Source: 2-02-FULL-55-14 sp964534125
GTDB taxonomy: Bacteria > Bacteroidota > Ignavibacteria > UBA10030
Assembly: GCA_964534125.1 (NCBI GenBank)
Contig: CAZHOJ010000003.1
Location: forward strand, 124,001 to 188,000
DNA length: 64,000 bases
Direction of reading: 5' to 3'
Part shown: piece after piece, positions 1-8,101 of the stretch
Numbering within the stretch: position 1 is the first letter of the stretch
How the letters are laid out: every line of letters starts with the position of its first letter
The notes under the pieces: model-generated
Seen by the model: only the letters and a program-made list of their open reading frames with translations
The model's database searches: none
What the model was told of the DNA's origin: nothing
Made by a program: the position numbers and the translations under genes

Positions 1-487
1 ATAGAATTGTGCCCGATGCAATCCAGAACCTATGATTCTGCAACAGCGGCATTTCCATGTCCTTGGATACTTCATACAGTGCATGAATTGACACAATGGT
101 CAGAATCACTCTGGAAGTAGGCCCCACATAGGTCGATGGCTGCAACATGCTCTCAAAGGTCATTTTTGAGACAAACCAAAAGAGAATAAAAAAGACTCCG
201 ATGACAACATATATCGATTTGACACGCTCAGACTTAAACCACATTGAGTAGATCCACACCATGGCTGGGACCTCGAAGAGATTGTAGCCATGAATCACCC
301 AGTGGTTGTTGATGTTGTTTTTCGCAAGAATGAATTGGAGCAACGCATCCAGAGATGCTAAACACATCAAATAGAAGAAGAACCTTAGGTCTTTGGATTG
401 CGTTTTCATCCGCATCATTCCCACAATCATTGGGAGTAATGCGGAGAAAATTGCCAAGATAGAGAGAGGGGGTATTCCGACAGCCAT
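1..487 (-). CDS. Polytopic membrane protein, truncated by the window edge
   Basis: The reading frame runs off the left edge of the window and encodes at least 162 residues. It is very hydrophobic, with about five predicted membrane helices separated by short charged loops (for example KNNINNHW and WFKSERVKS). The first ATG of the open frame is at 487 (MAVGIPPLSILAIF). The frame stays open for 12 more codons upstream, but I see no ATG, GTG or TTG there. I do not recognise the family. The stretch is more AT-rich than most of the window. The gene is co-directional with the duplicated genes upstream and is separated from them by the hairpin at 553-580. Confidence 0.6.
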   Translation of the reverse strand, partial: MAVGIPPLSILAIFSALLPMIVGMMRMKTQSKDLRFFFYLMCLASLDALLQFILAKNNINNHWVIHGYNLFEVPAMVWIYSMWFKSERVKSIYVVIGVFFILFWFVSKMTFESMLQPSTYVGPTSRVILTIVSIHALYEVSKDMEMPLLQNHRFWIASGTIL

Positions 488-552
488 TAGTGCCCAAGAG
501 GCGAATATGACCTGTGAAGTTCGTCATTTGATACGATATCTGCAAGAAATGC

Positions 553-580
553 GGAGGGGTCTGCTGTTGCAGACCCCTCC
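553..580 (-). terminator. Rho-independent-type hairpin after the duplicated gene
   Basis: A perfect 11-bp stem (GGAGGGGTCTG / CAGACCCCTCC) encloses a 6-nt loop just downstream of the minus-strand gene ending at 599. The following bases on the minus strand are moderately T-rich (GCATTTCTTG). It shares its stem core with the terminator at 37738-37769. Confidence 0.65.
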
Positions 581-598
581 GAGAGTCAAGGCCTTCAA

Positions 599-1048
599 TC
601 ACTTCATGGCTATGGGGCCATTGATGTCTTTGCTAATTGCAACATCTCTGTCGCAGAAAGGTGGGCACGGGACTATGCCCTCGCCAACCACTGAGGTGAT
701 GTCCTGTCCCTCTTTGTCCACTCCGACCAGCACAAACACATCATCACCATTGTCGTGCTTTGCCTTGTAGATACGAACTCCCACTGCTCCTTCCTGATCC
801 AGGATTCTCTCGAAGATATTCCGGCCGAAATACCCTGCGATAAGCTCTCCCTCACCGGCCGTCTTCTGGAACTCAGATGTCCAGCGCTGTGCCTGGTTCA
901 GTGTGACCTGATGATGCTCCTCCCCCGTGAACAGCGTCGAGCTCGCCGTCGAGGTCTGAAGTGTTACCAGGAACGCGATCGCAAGCAGAACCACTGATGC
1001 AAATGCCAGCGTCGCACGAAATACGAGCTTGTTGCTTCGGGATGTCAT
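599..1048 (-). CDS. Small exported/anchored protein of unknown function, copy A
   Basis: The 149-residue protein has a basic N-terminus (MTSRSNK) followed by a hydrophobic segment at about residues 12-35, which is either a signal peptide or a membrane anchor. The rest is a hydrophilic domain of about 110 residues. Recognisable features are ILDQEGAVGVRIYKAK, a LVGVDKEG strand-turn and a cysteine motif near the C-terminus, PCPPFCD. Small proteins with a VGVD motif and a PCPP.C tail occur in Bacteroidota-like genomes, but I know no function. The start is ATG 1048, with GGGAG about 8 nt upstream. The gene sits 60 bp downstream of an identical coding sequence and is probably the second cistron of a two-gene transcript ending at 553-580. 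Confidence 0.75.
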   Translation of the reverse strand: MTSRSNKLVFRATLAFASVVLLAIAFLVTLQTSTASSTLFTGEEHHQVTLNQAQRWTSEFQKTAGEGELIAGYFGRNIFERILDQEGAVGVRIYKAKHDNGDDVFVLVGVDKEGQDITSVVGEGIVPCPPFCDRDVAISKDINGPIAMK

Positions 1049-1108
1049 TGCTATATCTCCCAATTCAATAGAAAGAAGGATTATCGTTTATTGCATTTTA
1101 CAGCAACA

Positions 1109-1558
1109 TCACTTCATGGCTATGGGGCCATTGATGTCTTTGCTAATTGCAACATCTCTGTCGCAGAAAGGTGGGCACGGGACTATGCCCTCGCCAACCA
1201 CTGAGGTGATGTCCTGTCCCTCTTTGTCCACTCCGACCAGCACAAACACATCATCACCATTGTCGTGCTTTGCCTTGTAGATACGAACTCCCACTGCTCC
1301 TTCCTGATCCAGGATTCTCTCGAAGATATTCCGGCCGAAATACCCTGCGATAAGCTCTCCCTCACCGGCCGTCTTCTGGAACTCAGATGTCCAGCGCTGT
1401 GCCTGGTTCAGTGTGACCTGATGATGCTCCTCCCCCGTGAACAGCGTCGAGCTCGCCGTCGAGGTCTGAAGTGTTACCAGGAACGCGATCGCAAGCAGAA
1501 CCACTGATGCAAATGCCAGCGTCGCACGAAATACGAGCTTGTTGCTTCGGGATGTCAT
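1109..1558 (-). CDS. Small exported/anchored protein of unknown function, copy B (identical)
   Basis: This CDS is identical at every nucleotide to the one at 599-1048, so it also encodes a 149-residue protein with an N-terminal hydrophobic segment and a PCPPFC tail. The start is ATG 1558. Its Shine-Dalgarno sequence (GGAGGTC, about 6 nt upstream) and leader differ completely from those of copy A. The frame is open further upstream (to about 1726), but that extension puts about 56 residues in front of the signal-like segment and ignores the strong ribosome site, so I reject it. This is the promoter-proximal copy. Function unknown. Confidence 0.75.
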   Translation of the reverse strand: MTSRSNKLVFRATLAFASVVLLAIAFLVTLQTSTASSTLFTGEEHHQVTLNQAQRWTSEFQKTAGEGELIAGYFGRNIFERILDQEGAVGVRIYKAKHDNGDDVFVLVGVDKEGQDITSVVGEGIVPCPPFCDRDVAISKDINGPIAMK

Positions 1559-1758
1559 GATGACCTCCATGTGTATGTGATGGGGTTGATGGTTTGGTGT
1601 GGTGTTTCTGTCATTCTCTGTGAACACACTCCGGATCCGACGTACATGGGCCCACTCTGTGCCGATCGTCGACTCCCCCCTCATACACAGTGCTGATCGC
1701 GCTTGTCGTGACACCGCATGGAACATAAGAAATTCCTTATCCGGCGTTCGAGAGTCAA

Positions 1759-1818
1759 TACCTAAAATTAGTGAGTGCCATCCGCGGGAGACTCCGGCAT
1801 CCCTAATTTTAGTGAGTG
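1759..1818. repeat. Two copies of a short dispersed motif, CCTAAAATTAGTGAGT-type
   Basis: CCTAAAATTAGTGAGT is at 1761-1776 and a close variant, CCCTAATTTTAGTGAGT, is at 1801-1817, preceded by GGCAT. The exact 16-mer recurs on the opposite strand at 33419-33434, there also followed outward by GGGATGCC. The copies are in gene-free DNA upstream of the duplicated genes. They look like ends of a short mobile or miniature element, but no transposase gene is nearby. Confidence 0.4.
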
Positions 1819-1835
1819 GCAGAAACGAGGGAATA

Positions 1836-1874
1836 GAAGAAAAAACGGGCTGCCCGAAGTATCAGGCAGCCCGT
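1836..1874 (-). terminator. Terminator of the acyl-chain modification operon
   Basis: A perfect 10-bp stem (ACGGGCTGCC / GGCAGCCCGT) with a 10-nt loop is followed on the minus strand by a T-rich tail (TTTTTCTTC). It lies 22 bp beyond the stop codon of the cfa gene and would end the eight-gene minus-strand transcript. Confidence 0.85.
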
Positions 1875-1896
1875 TGTGGGTAGGATGGTAACATTC

Positions 1897-3159
1897 TCAG
1901 GAGAGACTCAGGTTGTTCGGCCTCGTAAAGAGCATCTGGACCACCGAGATGTTGCGCATTGCGAATCCTGCCTCGCAATAACTGAGATAGTAGTTCCACT
2001 TGCGGATGAAGGTGTCATCGAAGCCGAGCTCTCTGATCCTTCGGAGCGACGCGTTGAATCCTTTGCGCCATGTCGCGAGCGTGCGTGCATAATCACGCCC
2101 GAACTCTTCGAAGTGATGCAGGTGCATCTCCCCTGTCCGGTTCACAGCCTGTATCATCGCTCCCACTGATGGAAGCAACGCGCCCGGGAAGATGTGCTTC
2201 TGGATGAAATCGATGCTCTTGCGGTACTCGTTGTATCTCGAATCGGGGCTGGTGATGACCTGAAGCGCCAGAAGACCGTGCGGTCTGAGGACGCGTTGGC
2301 AGACCTCGAAGAAATCCCTGAGGTACTCGTGTCCGACCGCCTCGAGCATCTCGATCGAGACCGCCTTATCGAACCGGCCGTCGAGCGTTCTGTAGTCCTG
2401 GTACCTCACCTCGACCCTGTCCCCGAGACCTGCTGCCCTGACCCGCTCGACCGCATAGGCGTGCTGCTCCCTGGAGATGGTGATCGTTGTGACGCGGACG
2501 CCGTAGTGCTTCGCTGCGTGAACAGCCATCCCCCCCCAGCCGGAGCCGATCTCCAGAAGGTGTTCCCCTTCCTTCAGTTGCAGCTTCCTGCACAGCCTGT
2601 CATACTTCTCCGTCTGGGCTTCCTCCAGCGTCATATTCTCGCGCGCGAAGAATGCGCTCGAGTAGGTCATCGACGGGTCGAGCCACACCCCGTAGAAATC
2701 ATTGCTCAGGTCGTAGTGTTCGGAGATGTTCTTCCTGCTTCCGGTGATCGAGTTCCGGCGGAGCAGATGGGCTGCACGATTGATGGCCTTGAGCAGGTTC
2801 ACGCCGACGAACCGTCTGCGCGAACCGGAAAGCGGGAGGTCCTGCAGGTTCTGCAGCATCACTTTCAGCAGCAACGGGAGGTTCTCTGTCTCCCAGTCGC
2901 CGTCCATGTACGATTCGGCAAAACCGACATCGCCGTAGAGCATGCTCTTGCGGAAAAAGTCGTCCTTCAGGACCCTGAGTGAGACCTTTGGTTCGGATGA
3001 CGGGTCGCCCAGGTCGATCGCCTCTCCCGACGGGAGCGTGAGGCGGACATGTCCATGTTTCATGCCCGTCAGCAGCTTCAGCACCAAACGCTGATAGAGG
3101 GACGAACGCCGCGACACGTCCTGGTGCATCACAGCCGTCCTGCTCGTTATTTGTTCCAT
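1897..3159 (-). CDS. cfa: Cyclopropane-fatty-acyl-phospholipid synthase
   Basis: A 420-residue protein of the CFA synthase family, slightly longer than the E. coli enzyme. These enzymes transfer a methylene group from S-adenosylmethionine to cis double bonds of membrane phospholipid acyl chains. The N-terminal ~150 residues resemble the CFA substrate/membrane-binding domain. The SAM-binding methyltransferase domain follows, with motif I LLEIGSGWGG at about residue 202 and the family signature SEHYDLSNDFYGVWLD just before it. The gene overlaps the upstream DUF1365 gene by 13 bp, so it is the last gene of the operon. A related methyltransferase is encoded at 5930-6955. Given the neighbours, the substrate could be a desaturase product made by the same operon. 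Methylation without ring closure is possible and cannot be excluded from sequence. Confidence 0.9.
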   Translation of the reverse strand: MEQITSRTAVMHQDVSRRSSLYQRLVLKLLTGMKHGHVRLTLPSGEAIDLGDPSSEPKVSLRVLKDDFFRKSMLYGDVGFAESYMDGDWETENLPLLLKVMLQNLQDLPLSGSRRRFVGVNLLKAINRAAHLLRRNSITGSRKNISEHYDLSNDFYGVWLDPSMTYSSAFFARENMTLEEAQTEKYDRLCRKLQLKEGEHLLEIGSGWGGMAVHAAKHYGVRVTTITISREQHAYAVERVRAAGLGDRVEVRYQDYRTLDGRFDKAVSIEMLEAVGHEYLRDFFEVCQRVLRPHGLLALQVITSPDSRYNEYRKSIDFIQKHIFPGALLPSVGAMIQAVNRTGEMHLHHFEEFGRDYARTLATWRKGFNASLRRIRELGFDDTFIRKWNYYLSYCEAGFAMRNISVVQMLFTRPNNLSLS

Positions 3160-3920
3160 ACGATCATGTCCTTCTGAAGATCAGGATTGTCTGTCTTTCT
3201 GTGAAACGGGAGCTTCTTCCACCAGAGCTTCACTGCCTGGAGATGGATGAGGCCAAGCACTTTGAGCGTGACGAAGGGTACCCTGAAGAGTTCGAACGCC
3301 AGCGCCCGGTCGTTGAGTTCCCTCATCGTTCCGCTGAGGGACGACAGGAAGAACTTCTTTCCGTCCTTGACATCATCGATCCGGAGAAGGAGCTTCTCCC
3401 CCGGGATACGCAGGTCGAAGTCGAACCACGTGTCCATGTCGATGAAGGGAGAGACGTAGAAGAACTTCTGCATCGTCGTGCGAAATCCGTCCTTGCCGAG
3501 CGTCCCGCTCCCGAGGAAGTAGGGTTTCTGCTCCCGGAACGTGTTGCCGACCTCGGGAACCACGCACAGCGGCGAGCCGTCCTCATCGAAGCAGAAATAG
3601 AACGAGACCGGATTGAACACGTGCCCGAAGGTCCGGGGGTGCGTCAGCAGAAAGATGCGGGCCGGCTCCTTGTCGATCCCCTGCTGCTGCAGGTACGCCC
3701 TGATATTCGTACGCACATCGCCGGGGACGATCGACAGGTGGTCCGAATCGCGGAACTCGAAAACGTTCCGCCTGTTCCGGCTGAAGAGACGAAGCTCCGC
3801 ATGCAGCGTGTCCAGTTCATCAAGGTCCAGATAGAGCATGTACACGGAGTACACGAAGCTGTTCCGCAGCGGTTCCAGACGATGGTGCATCACCTTGCAG
3901 TCGTAGATGCATGAGCGCAT
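3147..3920 (-). CDS. DUF1365 family protein
   Basis: A 257-residue protein matching the DUF1365 family by its layout: an N-terminal YDCKVMHHRLEPLRNSFVY segment, a central THPRTFGHVFNPVSFYFC motif and the downstream PEVGNTFREQKPY. The biochemical role is unknown, but the family is almost always found between an FAD-dependent oxidoreductase and a CFA synthase, as here. I chose ATG 3920, which overlaps the stop of the upstream oxidoreductase as TGATG. Two in-frame GTG codons (3926, 3923) lie just upstream and are alternatives. Translational coupling is likely. I infer a supporting role in acyl-chain modification. Confidence 0.85.
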   Translation of the reverse strand: MRSCIYDCKVMHHRLEPLRNSFVYSVYMLYLDLDELDTLHAELRLFSRNRRNVFEFRDSDHLSIVPGDVRTNIRAYLQQQGIDKEPARIFLLTHPRTFGHVFNPVSFYFCFDEDGSPLCVVPEVGNTFREQKPYFLGSGTLGKDGFRTTMQKFFYVSPFIDMDTWFDFDLRIPGEKLLLRIDDVKDGKKFFLSSLSGTMRELNDRALAFELFRVPFVTLKVLGLIHLQAVKLWWKKLPFHRKTDNPDLQKDMIVWNK

Positions 3921-5185
3921 CACCACACCTTCTCACCCGTCATCGCCCGCACCATATCGATGGCAGAGGTCAGCGCATCCTCATGGAAGCCGTACCGGAA
4001 ATAGCTGCCGCAGAAGAAGGTCACACCGTTGCCGTTGAGCTCCATCAGGCGCTTCTGGGCCTCCATCGCCCGGACGGTGAACACCGGATGCGTGTAGTCG
4101 ATCCTCAGGAGGACCCTGGACGGATCGATCTCGCTCCCTCCGTTGATGGAGACGAAGTAATTGCGCTTCTTCGACACATCCTGGAGGGAGTTCATCCAGT
4201 AGACCGTGCTCGGGAGCAGACCACCCAAGCGGTCGACGGATACCCTGTAGTTCCAGGATGCCCAGGCCCTCCGCGAACGGGGCATGACGCCCTCGTCCGT
4301 ATGCAGGGTGGCCAGGTTGTTCTGGTATGAGAACGGCGACAGGAGTTCCCGCTCCAGCGGGGTTGCGTCACTGAGCATGCCGAGGGACTCGTCCGCATGG
4401 GACGCCAGGACGACCTTGTCGAACGTCTCGGTCCGCCCGTCCGCAGATGTGACCTGCGCTTTCCCTCCTCTTCGCTCGACCCTGACCGCAGGATTCGCAG
4501 TCCTGATCCTCTCCCTGAAAGGTGCGATGAGCTTTTCCCGATAGACGCGGGATCCGCCGTCGACCGTCCACCATTGGAACTGGGTGTTCATACCCAGCAT
4601 CCCATGGTTCTTGAAGAACCTGATGAGCGTCGCAGCCGGGAATCCGAGCATCTTGTCTGGCGGCGTCGACCAGACAGCACTGCTCATAGGAACGAGATAC
4701 TTGTCGACAAATCCCTGCGAGTACCCCTCAAGGGTGATGTAGTCGGCGAGCGACAGATGGAACCGCGAAGGATCGTCCAGCAGCCCTGGCGCCTCACGGT
4801 TGAACCTGTTGATCTCAACGAGGAACGAGTAGTAGGACGGACGCAGCAGATTCAACCGCTGCGCGAACAGCTGGTTCAGGCTCGCCCCGTTCCATTCCAG
4901 TCCGGTCGGGAGATGCTGCACGCTGAACGACATGGACGTCTTCTTCACCGGTACGTCGAGCTCGGCGAACAGCCGCACAAGGTTCGGGTACGTCACGGCG
5001 TTGTACACCATGAATCCCGTGTCGATCGGGACCTCCACCCCATCTTCGTCGGCCAGAACGGTGTTGGTGTGACCGCCGATGTAAGTGTTCTTCTCGTAGA
5101 TCGTGAGGTCCGCGTGCCGGTGCAGGAGGTGCGCCGCACCCATCCCCGCGATGCCCGTTCCGATGATCGCTATGCGCTCTGCCAT
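3920..5185 (-). CDS. FAD-dependent amine-oxidase-like oxidoreductase (fatty-acid cluster)
   Basis: A 421-residue flavoprotein. The N-terminus is a Rossmann FAD-binding motif, IIGTGIAGMGAAHLL, with an acidic residue after the second strand (YEKNTYIGGHT) and the conserved DTGFMVYNAVTYPNL segment. A C-terminal FCGSYFRYGFHEDAL motif is typical of the amine oxidase/desaturase group that accompanies DUF1365 and CFA synthase genes. In Rhodobacter an FAD protein in a comparable cluster takes part in furan fatty acid formation after methylation by a CFA-like enzyme. The same role here is inference. The gene lies 6 bp from its upstream neighbour and overlaps DUF1365 downstream. Confidence 0.85.
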   Translation of the reverse strand: MAERIAIIGTGIAGMGAAHLLHRHADLTIYEKNTYIGGHTNTVLADEDGVEVPIDTGFMVYNAVTYPNLVRLFAELDVPVKKTSMSFSVQHLPTGLEWNGASLNQLFAQRLNLLRPSYYSFLVEINRFNREAPGLLDDPSRFHLSLADYITLEGYSQGFVDKYLVPMSSAVWSTPPDKMLGFPAATLIRFFKNHGMLGMNTQFQWWTVDGGSRVYREKLIAPFRERIRTANPAVRVERRGGKAQVTSADGRTETFDKVVLASHADESLGMLSDATPLERELLSPFSYQNNLATLHTDEGVMPRSRRAWASWNYRVSVDRLGGLLPSTVYWMNSLQDVSKKRNYFVSINGGSEIDPSRVLLRIDYTHPVFTVRAMEAQKRLMELNGNGVTFFCGSYFRYGFHEDALTSAIDMVRAMTGEKVW

Positions 5186-5191
5186 ATATGC

Positions 5192-5926
5192 CTACGGTCC
5201 ATAGGGATCGTACGTGATCCGGACGATGTACGACTTGCCTTCTTCATTGTTCACGTTCGAGATCCCCTCATAGGAGACGAGCCGTCGCGCTTCCATGTCA
5301 TACATGAGCACGATCGGATCGAGAAAGAGCCGGATGAGGAAGTTGTCGATGTCGAGATGCACGACCATGAGGCGCCGCCCGTCCCGGACGACCTCGGACT
5401 GTTTATAGACCCGGAAACCGTAATAGTCCTGAGCGAATGCAGCGCCGAAGTTGAAGTACTGCTTCTCGCCCCGGGCGATCCTCTCCCACCGGACCTGTAC
5501 GAAGTTATTGAAGCCAGCGTCCACGACAGCCGGATCGGGTATCCGAAGCGTCGTCTCTTTCATGGAACTCCCGGCATCTGTCTGCACGAACAACCGGACA
5601 GAGTCGCCGACGATCTCCGCTCCCTCCGTGTATCCATCGCGCTCGTCAATGAACCGGAACTCGGGAGTGAGCGGGTTCTTCCGGAAGTCGACCGACCTAC
5701 GCGCCAGGACCCGTCCCTCCATATCCCTGTACTCCGACCGAAGTCCGACACGCCGGCCGTCCTCGACGACCTCTTTGTGGTCCTCGATGTAGAGCGCCTC
5801 ACCCGTTTCGAGGTCCACCGCTTTCCCGATGTACGCAGGATGCGGCACCTGTGCATGGGCCGCTGAGAGAGCCCACAGGGTCAGGAGCAGGAGAGGAAGG
5901 GCTATGCGTGACCGGCGTCGAAACAT
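5192..5926 (-). CDS. Exported protein of unknown function in the acyl-chain operon
   Basis: A 244-residue protein with a classical signal peptide: an arginine-rich start (MFRRRSR), a leucine-rich core and a cleavage-type AHAQ near residue 26. The mature part looks beta-rich, with alternating hydrophobic residues, and ends in YIVRITYDPYGP. No catalytic motif is visible. Position between the FAD oxidoreductase (6 bp downstream) and a CFA-like methyltransferase (3 bp upstream) argues for a periplasmic or outer-membrane function linked to modified lipids, for example lipid binding. I do not recognise the family. Confidence 0.7.
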   Translation of the reverse strand: MFRRRSRIALPLLLLTLWALSAAHAQVPHPAYIGKAVDLETGEALYIEDHKEVVEDGRRVGLRSEYRDMEGRVLARRSVDFRKNPLTPEFRFIDERDGYTEGAEIVGDSVRLFVQTDAGSSMKETTLRIPDPAVVDAGFNNFVQVRWERIARGEKQYFNFGAAFAQDYYGFRVYKQSEVVRDGRRLMVVHLDIDNFLIRLFLDPIVLMYDMEARRLVSYEGISNVNNEEGKSYIVRITYDPYGP

Positions 5927-5929
5927 CGG

Positions 5930-6955
5930 TCAGCCTTTCGCGAACAGATAGTGGCTGACCATCCATTCGTTCCCGTCGCGATATCCGAAGAGCTCTTCAC
6001 ACGCCATGAAGAACACCCGCCAATAGACCCACCACCGCGTAACATTCTCCTGGCCGTATGTCCTGGCAAGAATAGGCTTGAGGATATCCTCCTTCGCGTC
6101 CATGTTGTCCAGCCAGCCGCGGGCGGTCTTCTGGTAATGGACACCGCTGACGCGCCAGTGCTTCTCGATCCGGAGCGGACCCGCGAAATACAGGAGCAGG
6201 TCGTCCGACGGCATCACACCTCCGGTGAAGAAGTACTTCGCCATCCAGTCGGTATCATCCTTGACCTCGAAGAGGTACGCAAACTCTTTATGTGTGAAGA
6301 TGTGCACAAAGAGCTTTCCCTTCGGTCTCAGCCAGCCTGAGATTCTGCCAAGCAGGAGCTCATAATTGCGCATGTGCTCGAACATCTCGACCGAGACGAT
6401 CCTGTCGAAGGTCCTGGATGTCCGGAAATCGTTCATATCCGCCGTGACCACGGTGATGTTCTTCAGTCCCCGCCGCTTCGCTTCGCTGTCGATGTGCTCC
6501 TTCTGCGTGCGCGAGTTCGAGACCGCTGTGATCCTCGCCTTCGGGAACCGCTCGGCCATATAGAGCGTCAGTGAGCCCCACCCGCAGCCCAGTTCCAGGA
6601 TCGACCGGGCCTTTTCAAGGTCGGCACGCTCGACGGTGAGCTCGAGCATGTCCCGCTCTGCCTGCTCAAGGGCGGTCACTCCCTCTTTATAATAGCAGCT
6701 GCTGTACTTCATGTGAGGGCCGAGCACATGCCGGAAGAACTCCGTCGGCACCTCATAGTGCTGTTCGTTGGCCTTATCGGTATGCACGGCGAGCGGCGCG
6801 GCACGGAACGCTGACAGCAATTGCTGCAACCGCGCGAGCTGTGCGACCTCGTTGGGCGCCTTCTCCTGCCTGAGGCGCTGGCGAAGGAGCTGTCGTATGC
6901 CGAACCGGATCGCAGCATCCGGAAGAATGTCACGTTCAAGCAGAGTGTTGATCAT
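5930..6955 (-). CDS. CFA-like SAM-dependent methyltransferase
   Basis: A 341-residue methyltransferase related to CFA synthases and plant coclaurine N-methyltransferases. The SAM motif I is SILELGCGWGSLTLYMAERF at about residues 120-140, preceded by the family motif HYEVPTEFF and GPHMKYSSCYY. Compared with the enzyme at 1897-3159 it lacks the long N-terminal acyl-binding domain, so the two are not simple duplicates. Start ATG 6955 is 6 bp after the stop of the DUF1295 gene. I infer that the operon contains two methylation steps or two substrate specificities. Confidence 0.85.
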   Translation of the reverse strand: MINTLLERDILPDAAIRFGIRQLLRQRLRQEKAPNEVAQLARLQQLLSAFRAAPLAVHTDKANEQHYEVPTEFFRHVLGPHMKYSSCYYKEGVTALEQAERDMLELTVERADLEKARSILELGCGWGSLTLYMAERFPKARITAVSNSRTQKEHIDSEAKRRGLKNITVVTADMNDFRTSRTFDRIVSVEMFEHMRNYELLLGRISGWLRPKGKLFVHIFTHKEFAYLFEVKDDTDWMAKYFFTGGVMPSDDLLLYFAGPLRIEKHWRVSGVHYQKTARGWLDNMDAKEDILKPILARTYGQENVTRWWVYWRVFFMACEELFGYRDGNEWMVSHYLFAKG

Positions 6956-6961
6956 CGTGCG

Positions 6962-7762
6962 TCAGGCTTTCGTAAACCAGGGTATGAATGCGCTGGTGGT
7001 GCGCTGGTACTCCCGGTAGTCATCGCCGCGGGAACGGAGCGCTTGCTCCTCCGTGAGCGGGATACCGGTGACCCGGGTCAGAATGTAGAGTATCGCCAGG
7101 GGTGAGATCAGCCCGAGCCAGCCCATCGGCCCACCGAGTGCGATGACACCATACCCGACCCATATCAGCCACTCGAAGAAGTAGTTGGGGTGACGGGAAT
7201 AGTTCCAGAGCCCTTCCCGGCAGGTCTTTCCTTTGCTCTCCGGGCGGGCCTTGAAGCGTTTCAGCTGGGCGTCCGCAACAGATTCACCGATGAGCCCGAC
7301 CAGCCAGAATCCAGCACCAACAACATCATATGCCGTGAAGGAAGGATCCGGATTCAGCATGGCCAGGATGAACGGAAGTGAAAGGACCACAACGAGCACC
7401 GTCTGGAACTGGAAGAACCAGAAGAACTTCGCGTTGAGATTCGTCTTCCACTTCAGGCGCATCGCCTGGTACCTGCCATCCTCCGGTTTGCCGCCGAGGA
7501 CCCGGTCGGCGAGAAGGTGGAGTGTCAGTCGCTCCCCCCAGAACACCACGAGGGCAGCGACAAGAAGACGACGGTCGAACCACCCGTCAGCCAGGAAGAA
7601 CGCTACCACCGCAATGATGGCGAATCCGTTCCCCCATCCCACATCCACCACCGCCGCGTTCTGGATCCTTCGGAACCAGAGCCAGATGATGCACATCAAC
7701 AGGAAGAGGACGGCGAATCCTGTCCCGGAAATTGTGAGGATCTGATAGAGCATCGTCGTCAT
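6962..7762 (-). CDS. DUF1295 family membrane protein (steroid 5-alpha-reductase-like)
   Basis: A 266-residue integral membrane protein with about six to seven helices. The C-terminal part has the DUF1295/steroid 5-alpha-reductase signature: GLWNYSRHPNYFFEWLIWVG near residue 190, followed by LTEEQALRSRGDDYREYQR. Related proteins reduce double bonds conjugated to carbonyls, but members from bacterial CFA clusters have no proven substrate. The start ATG overlaps the stop of the upstream gene (ATGA), indicating translational coupling. Confidence 0.85.
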   Translation of the reverse strand: MTTMLYQILTISGTGFAVLFLLMCIIWLWFRRIQNAAVVDVGWGNGFAIIAVVAFFLADGWFDRRLLVAALVVFWGERLTLHLLADRVLGGKPEDGRYQAMRLKWKTNLNAKFFWFFQFQTVLVVVLSLPFILAMLNPDPSFTAYDVVGAGFWLVGLIGESVADAQLKRFKARPESKGKTCREGLWNYSRHPNYFFEWLIWVGYGVIALGGPMGWLGLISPLAILYILTRVTGIPLTEEQALRSRGDDYREYQRTTSAFIPWFTKA

Positions 7763-8094
7763 GCCTTTTTCGGAAGGAACATCTGTTCGAATCCCTCACC
7801 CTCCCTGAGCGAACGCGCCTGAAGGAAGACGTAGGCCGCCGTGGCCATGCTCCCAAGAAACACCAGCGCGACCAGCCATCCTGCCTTCGCGATCAGGGTC
7901 CTCTCCCGATAGACAACCCACAGAAAGATGAAGGCGATATTGATGTAGAAGTCGATAAGGGTCGCCTGCATCCACGGCATGGAGATGAGCGTCGGCCACT
8001 CCTCCACGAGATTGCTGGCGAGACTCGTCTCGATCGTGGAATACAGCATCAGCAGACCGAGAACCACCGCGAGATATTTGACGAACGTGACCAT
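7759..8094 (-). CDS. Small membrane protein, probably DUF1475 family
   Basis: An 111-residue protein with three predicted helices (VTFVKYLAVVLGLLMLYSTI near the N-terminus, an AFIFLWVVY helix and a VALVFLGSMATAAYVFL helix). Length and the PWMQATLIDFYIN motif suggest DUF1475. I chose ATG 8094, 7 nt after the desaturase stop; the frame is open to 8142 but that longer start lies inside the desaturase gene and adds an unlikely arginine-rich leader. It overlaps DUF1295 by 4 bp. Function unknown. Confidence 0.7.
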   Translation of the reverse strand: MVTFVKYLAVVLGLLMLYSTIETSLASNLVEEWPTLISMPWMQATLIDFYINIAFIFLWVVYRERTLIAKAGWLVALVFLGSMATAAYVFLQARSLREGEGFEQMFLPKKA

Positions 8095-8101
8095 GCGGGA
8101 C

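Larger units (their letters stand above)
598..1558. repeat. Perfect 451-bp direct repeat that matches a coding sequence end to end
   Basis: Bases 598-1048 and 1108-1558 are identical over their full length, with an offset of 510 bp. Identity stops exactly at the start codon on one side (bases 1049 and 1559 differ) and one base beyond the stop codon on the other (597 and 1107 differ). The 59-bp spacer 1049-1107 has no similarity to the sequence upstream of the second copy. The repeat unit is therefore the ORF itself, not a larger tandem segment. Confidence 0.95.

Noticed and set aside
4397..5866. 489-codon plus-strand open frame spanning two minus-strand genes
   Set aside because: It crosses a gene boundary on the other strand, has antisense-type composition and no recognisable motif.
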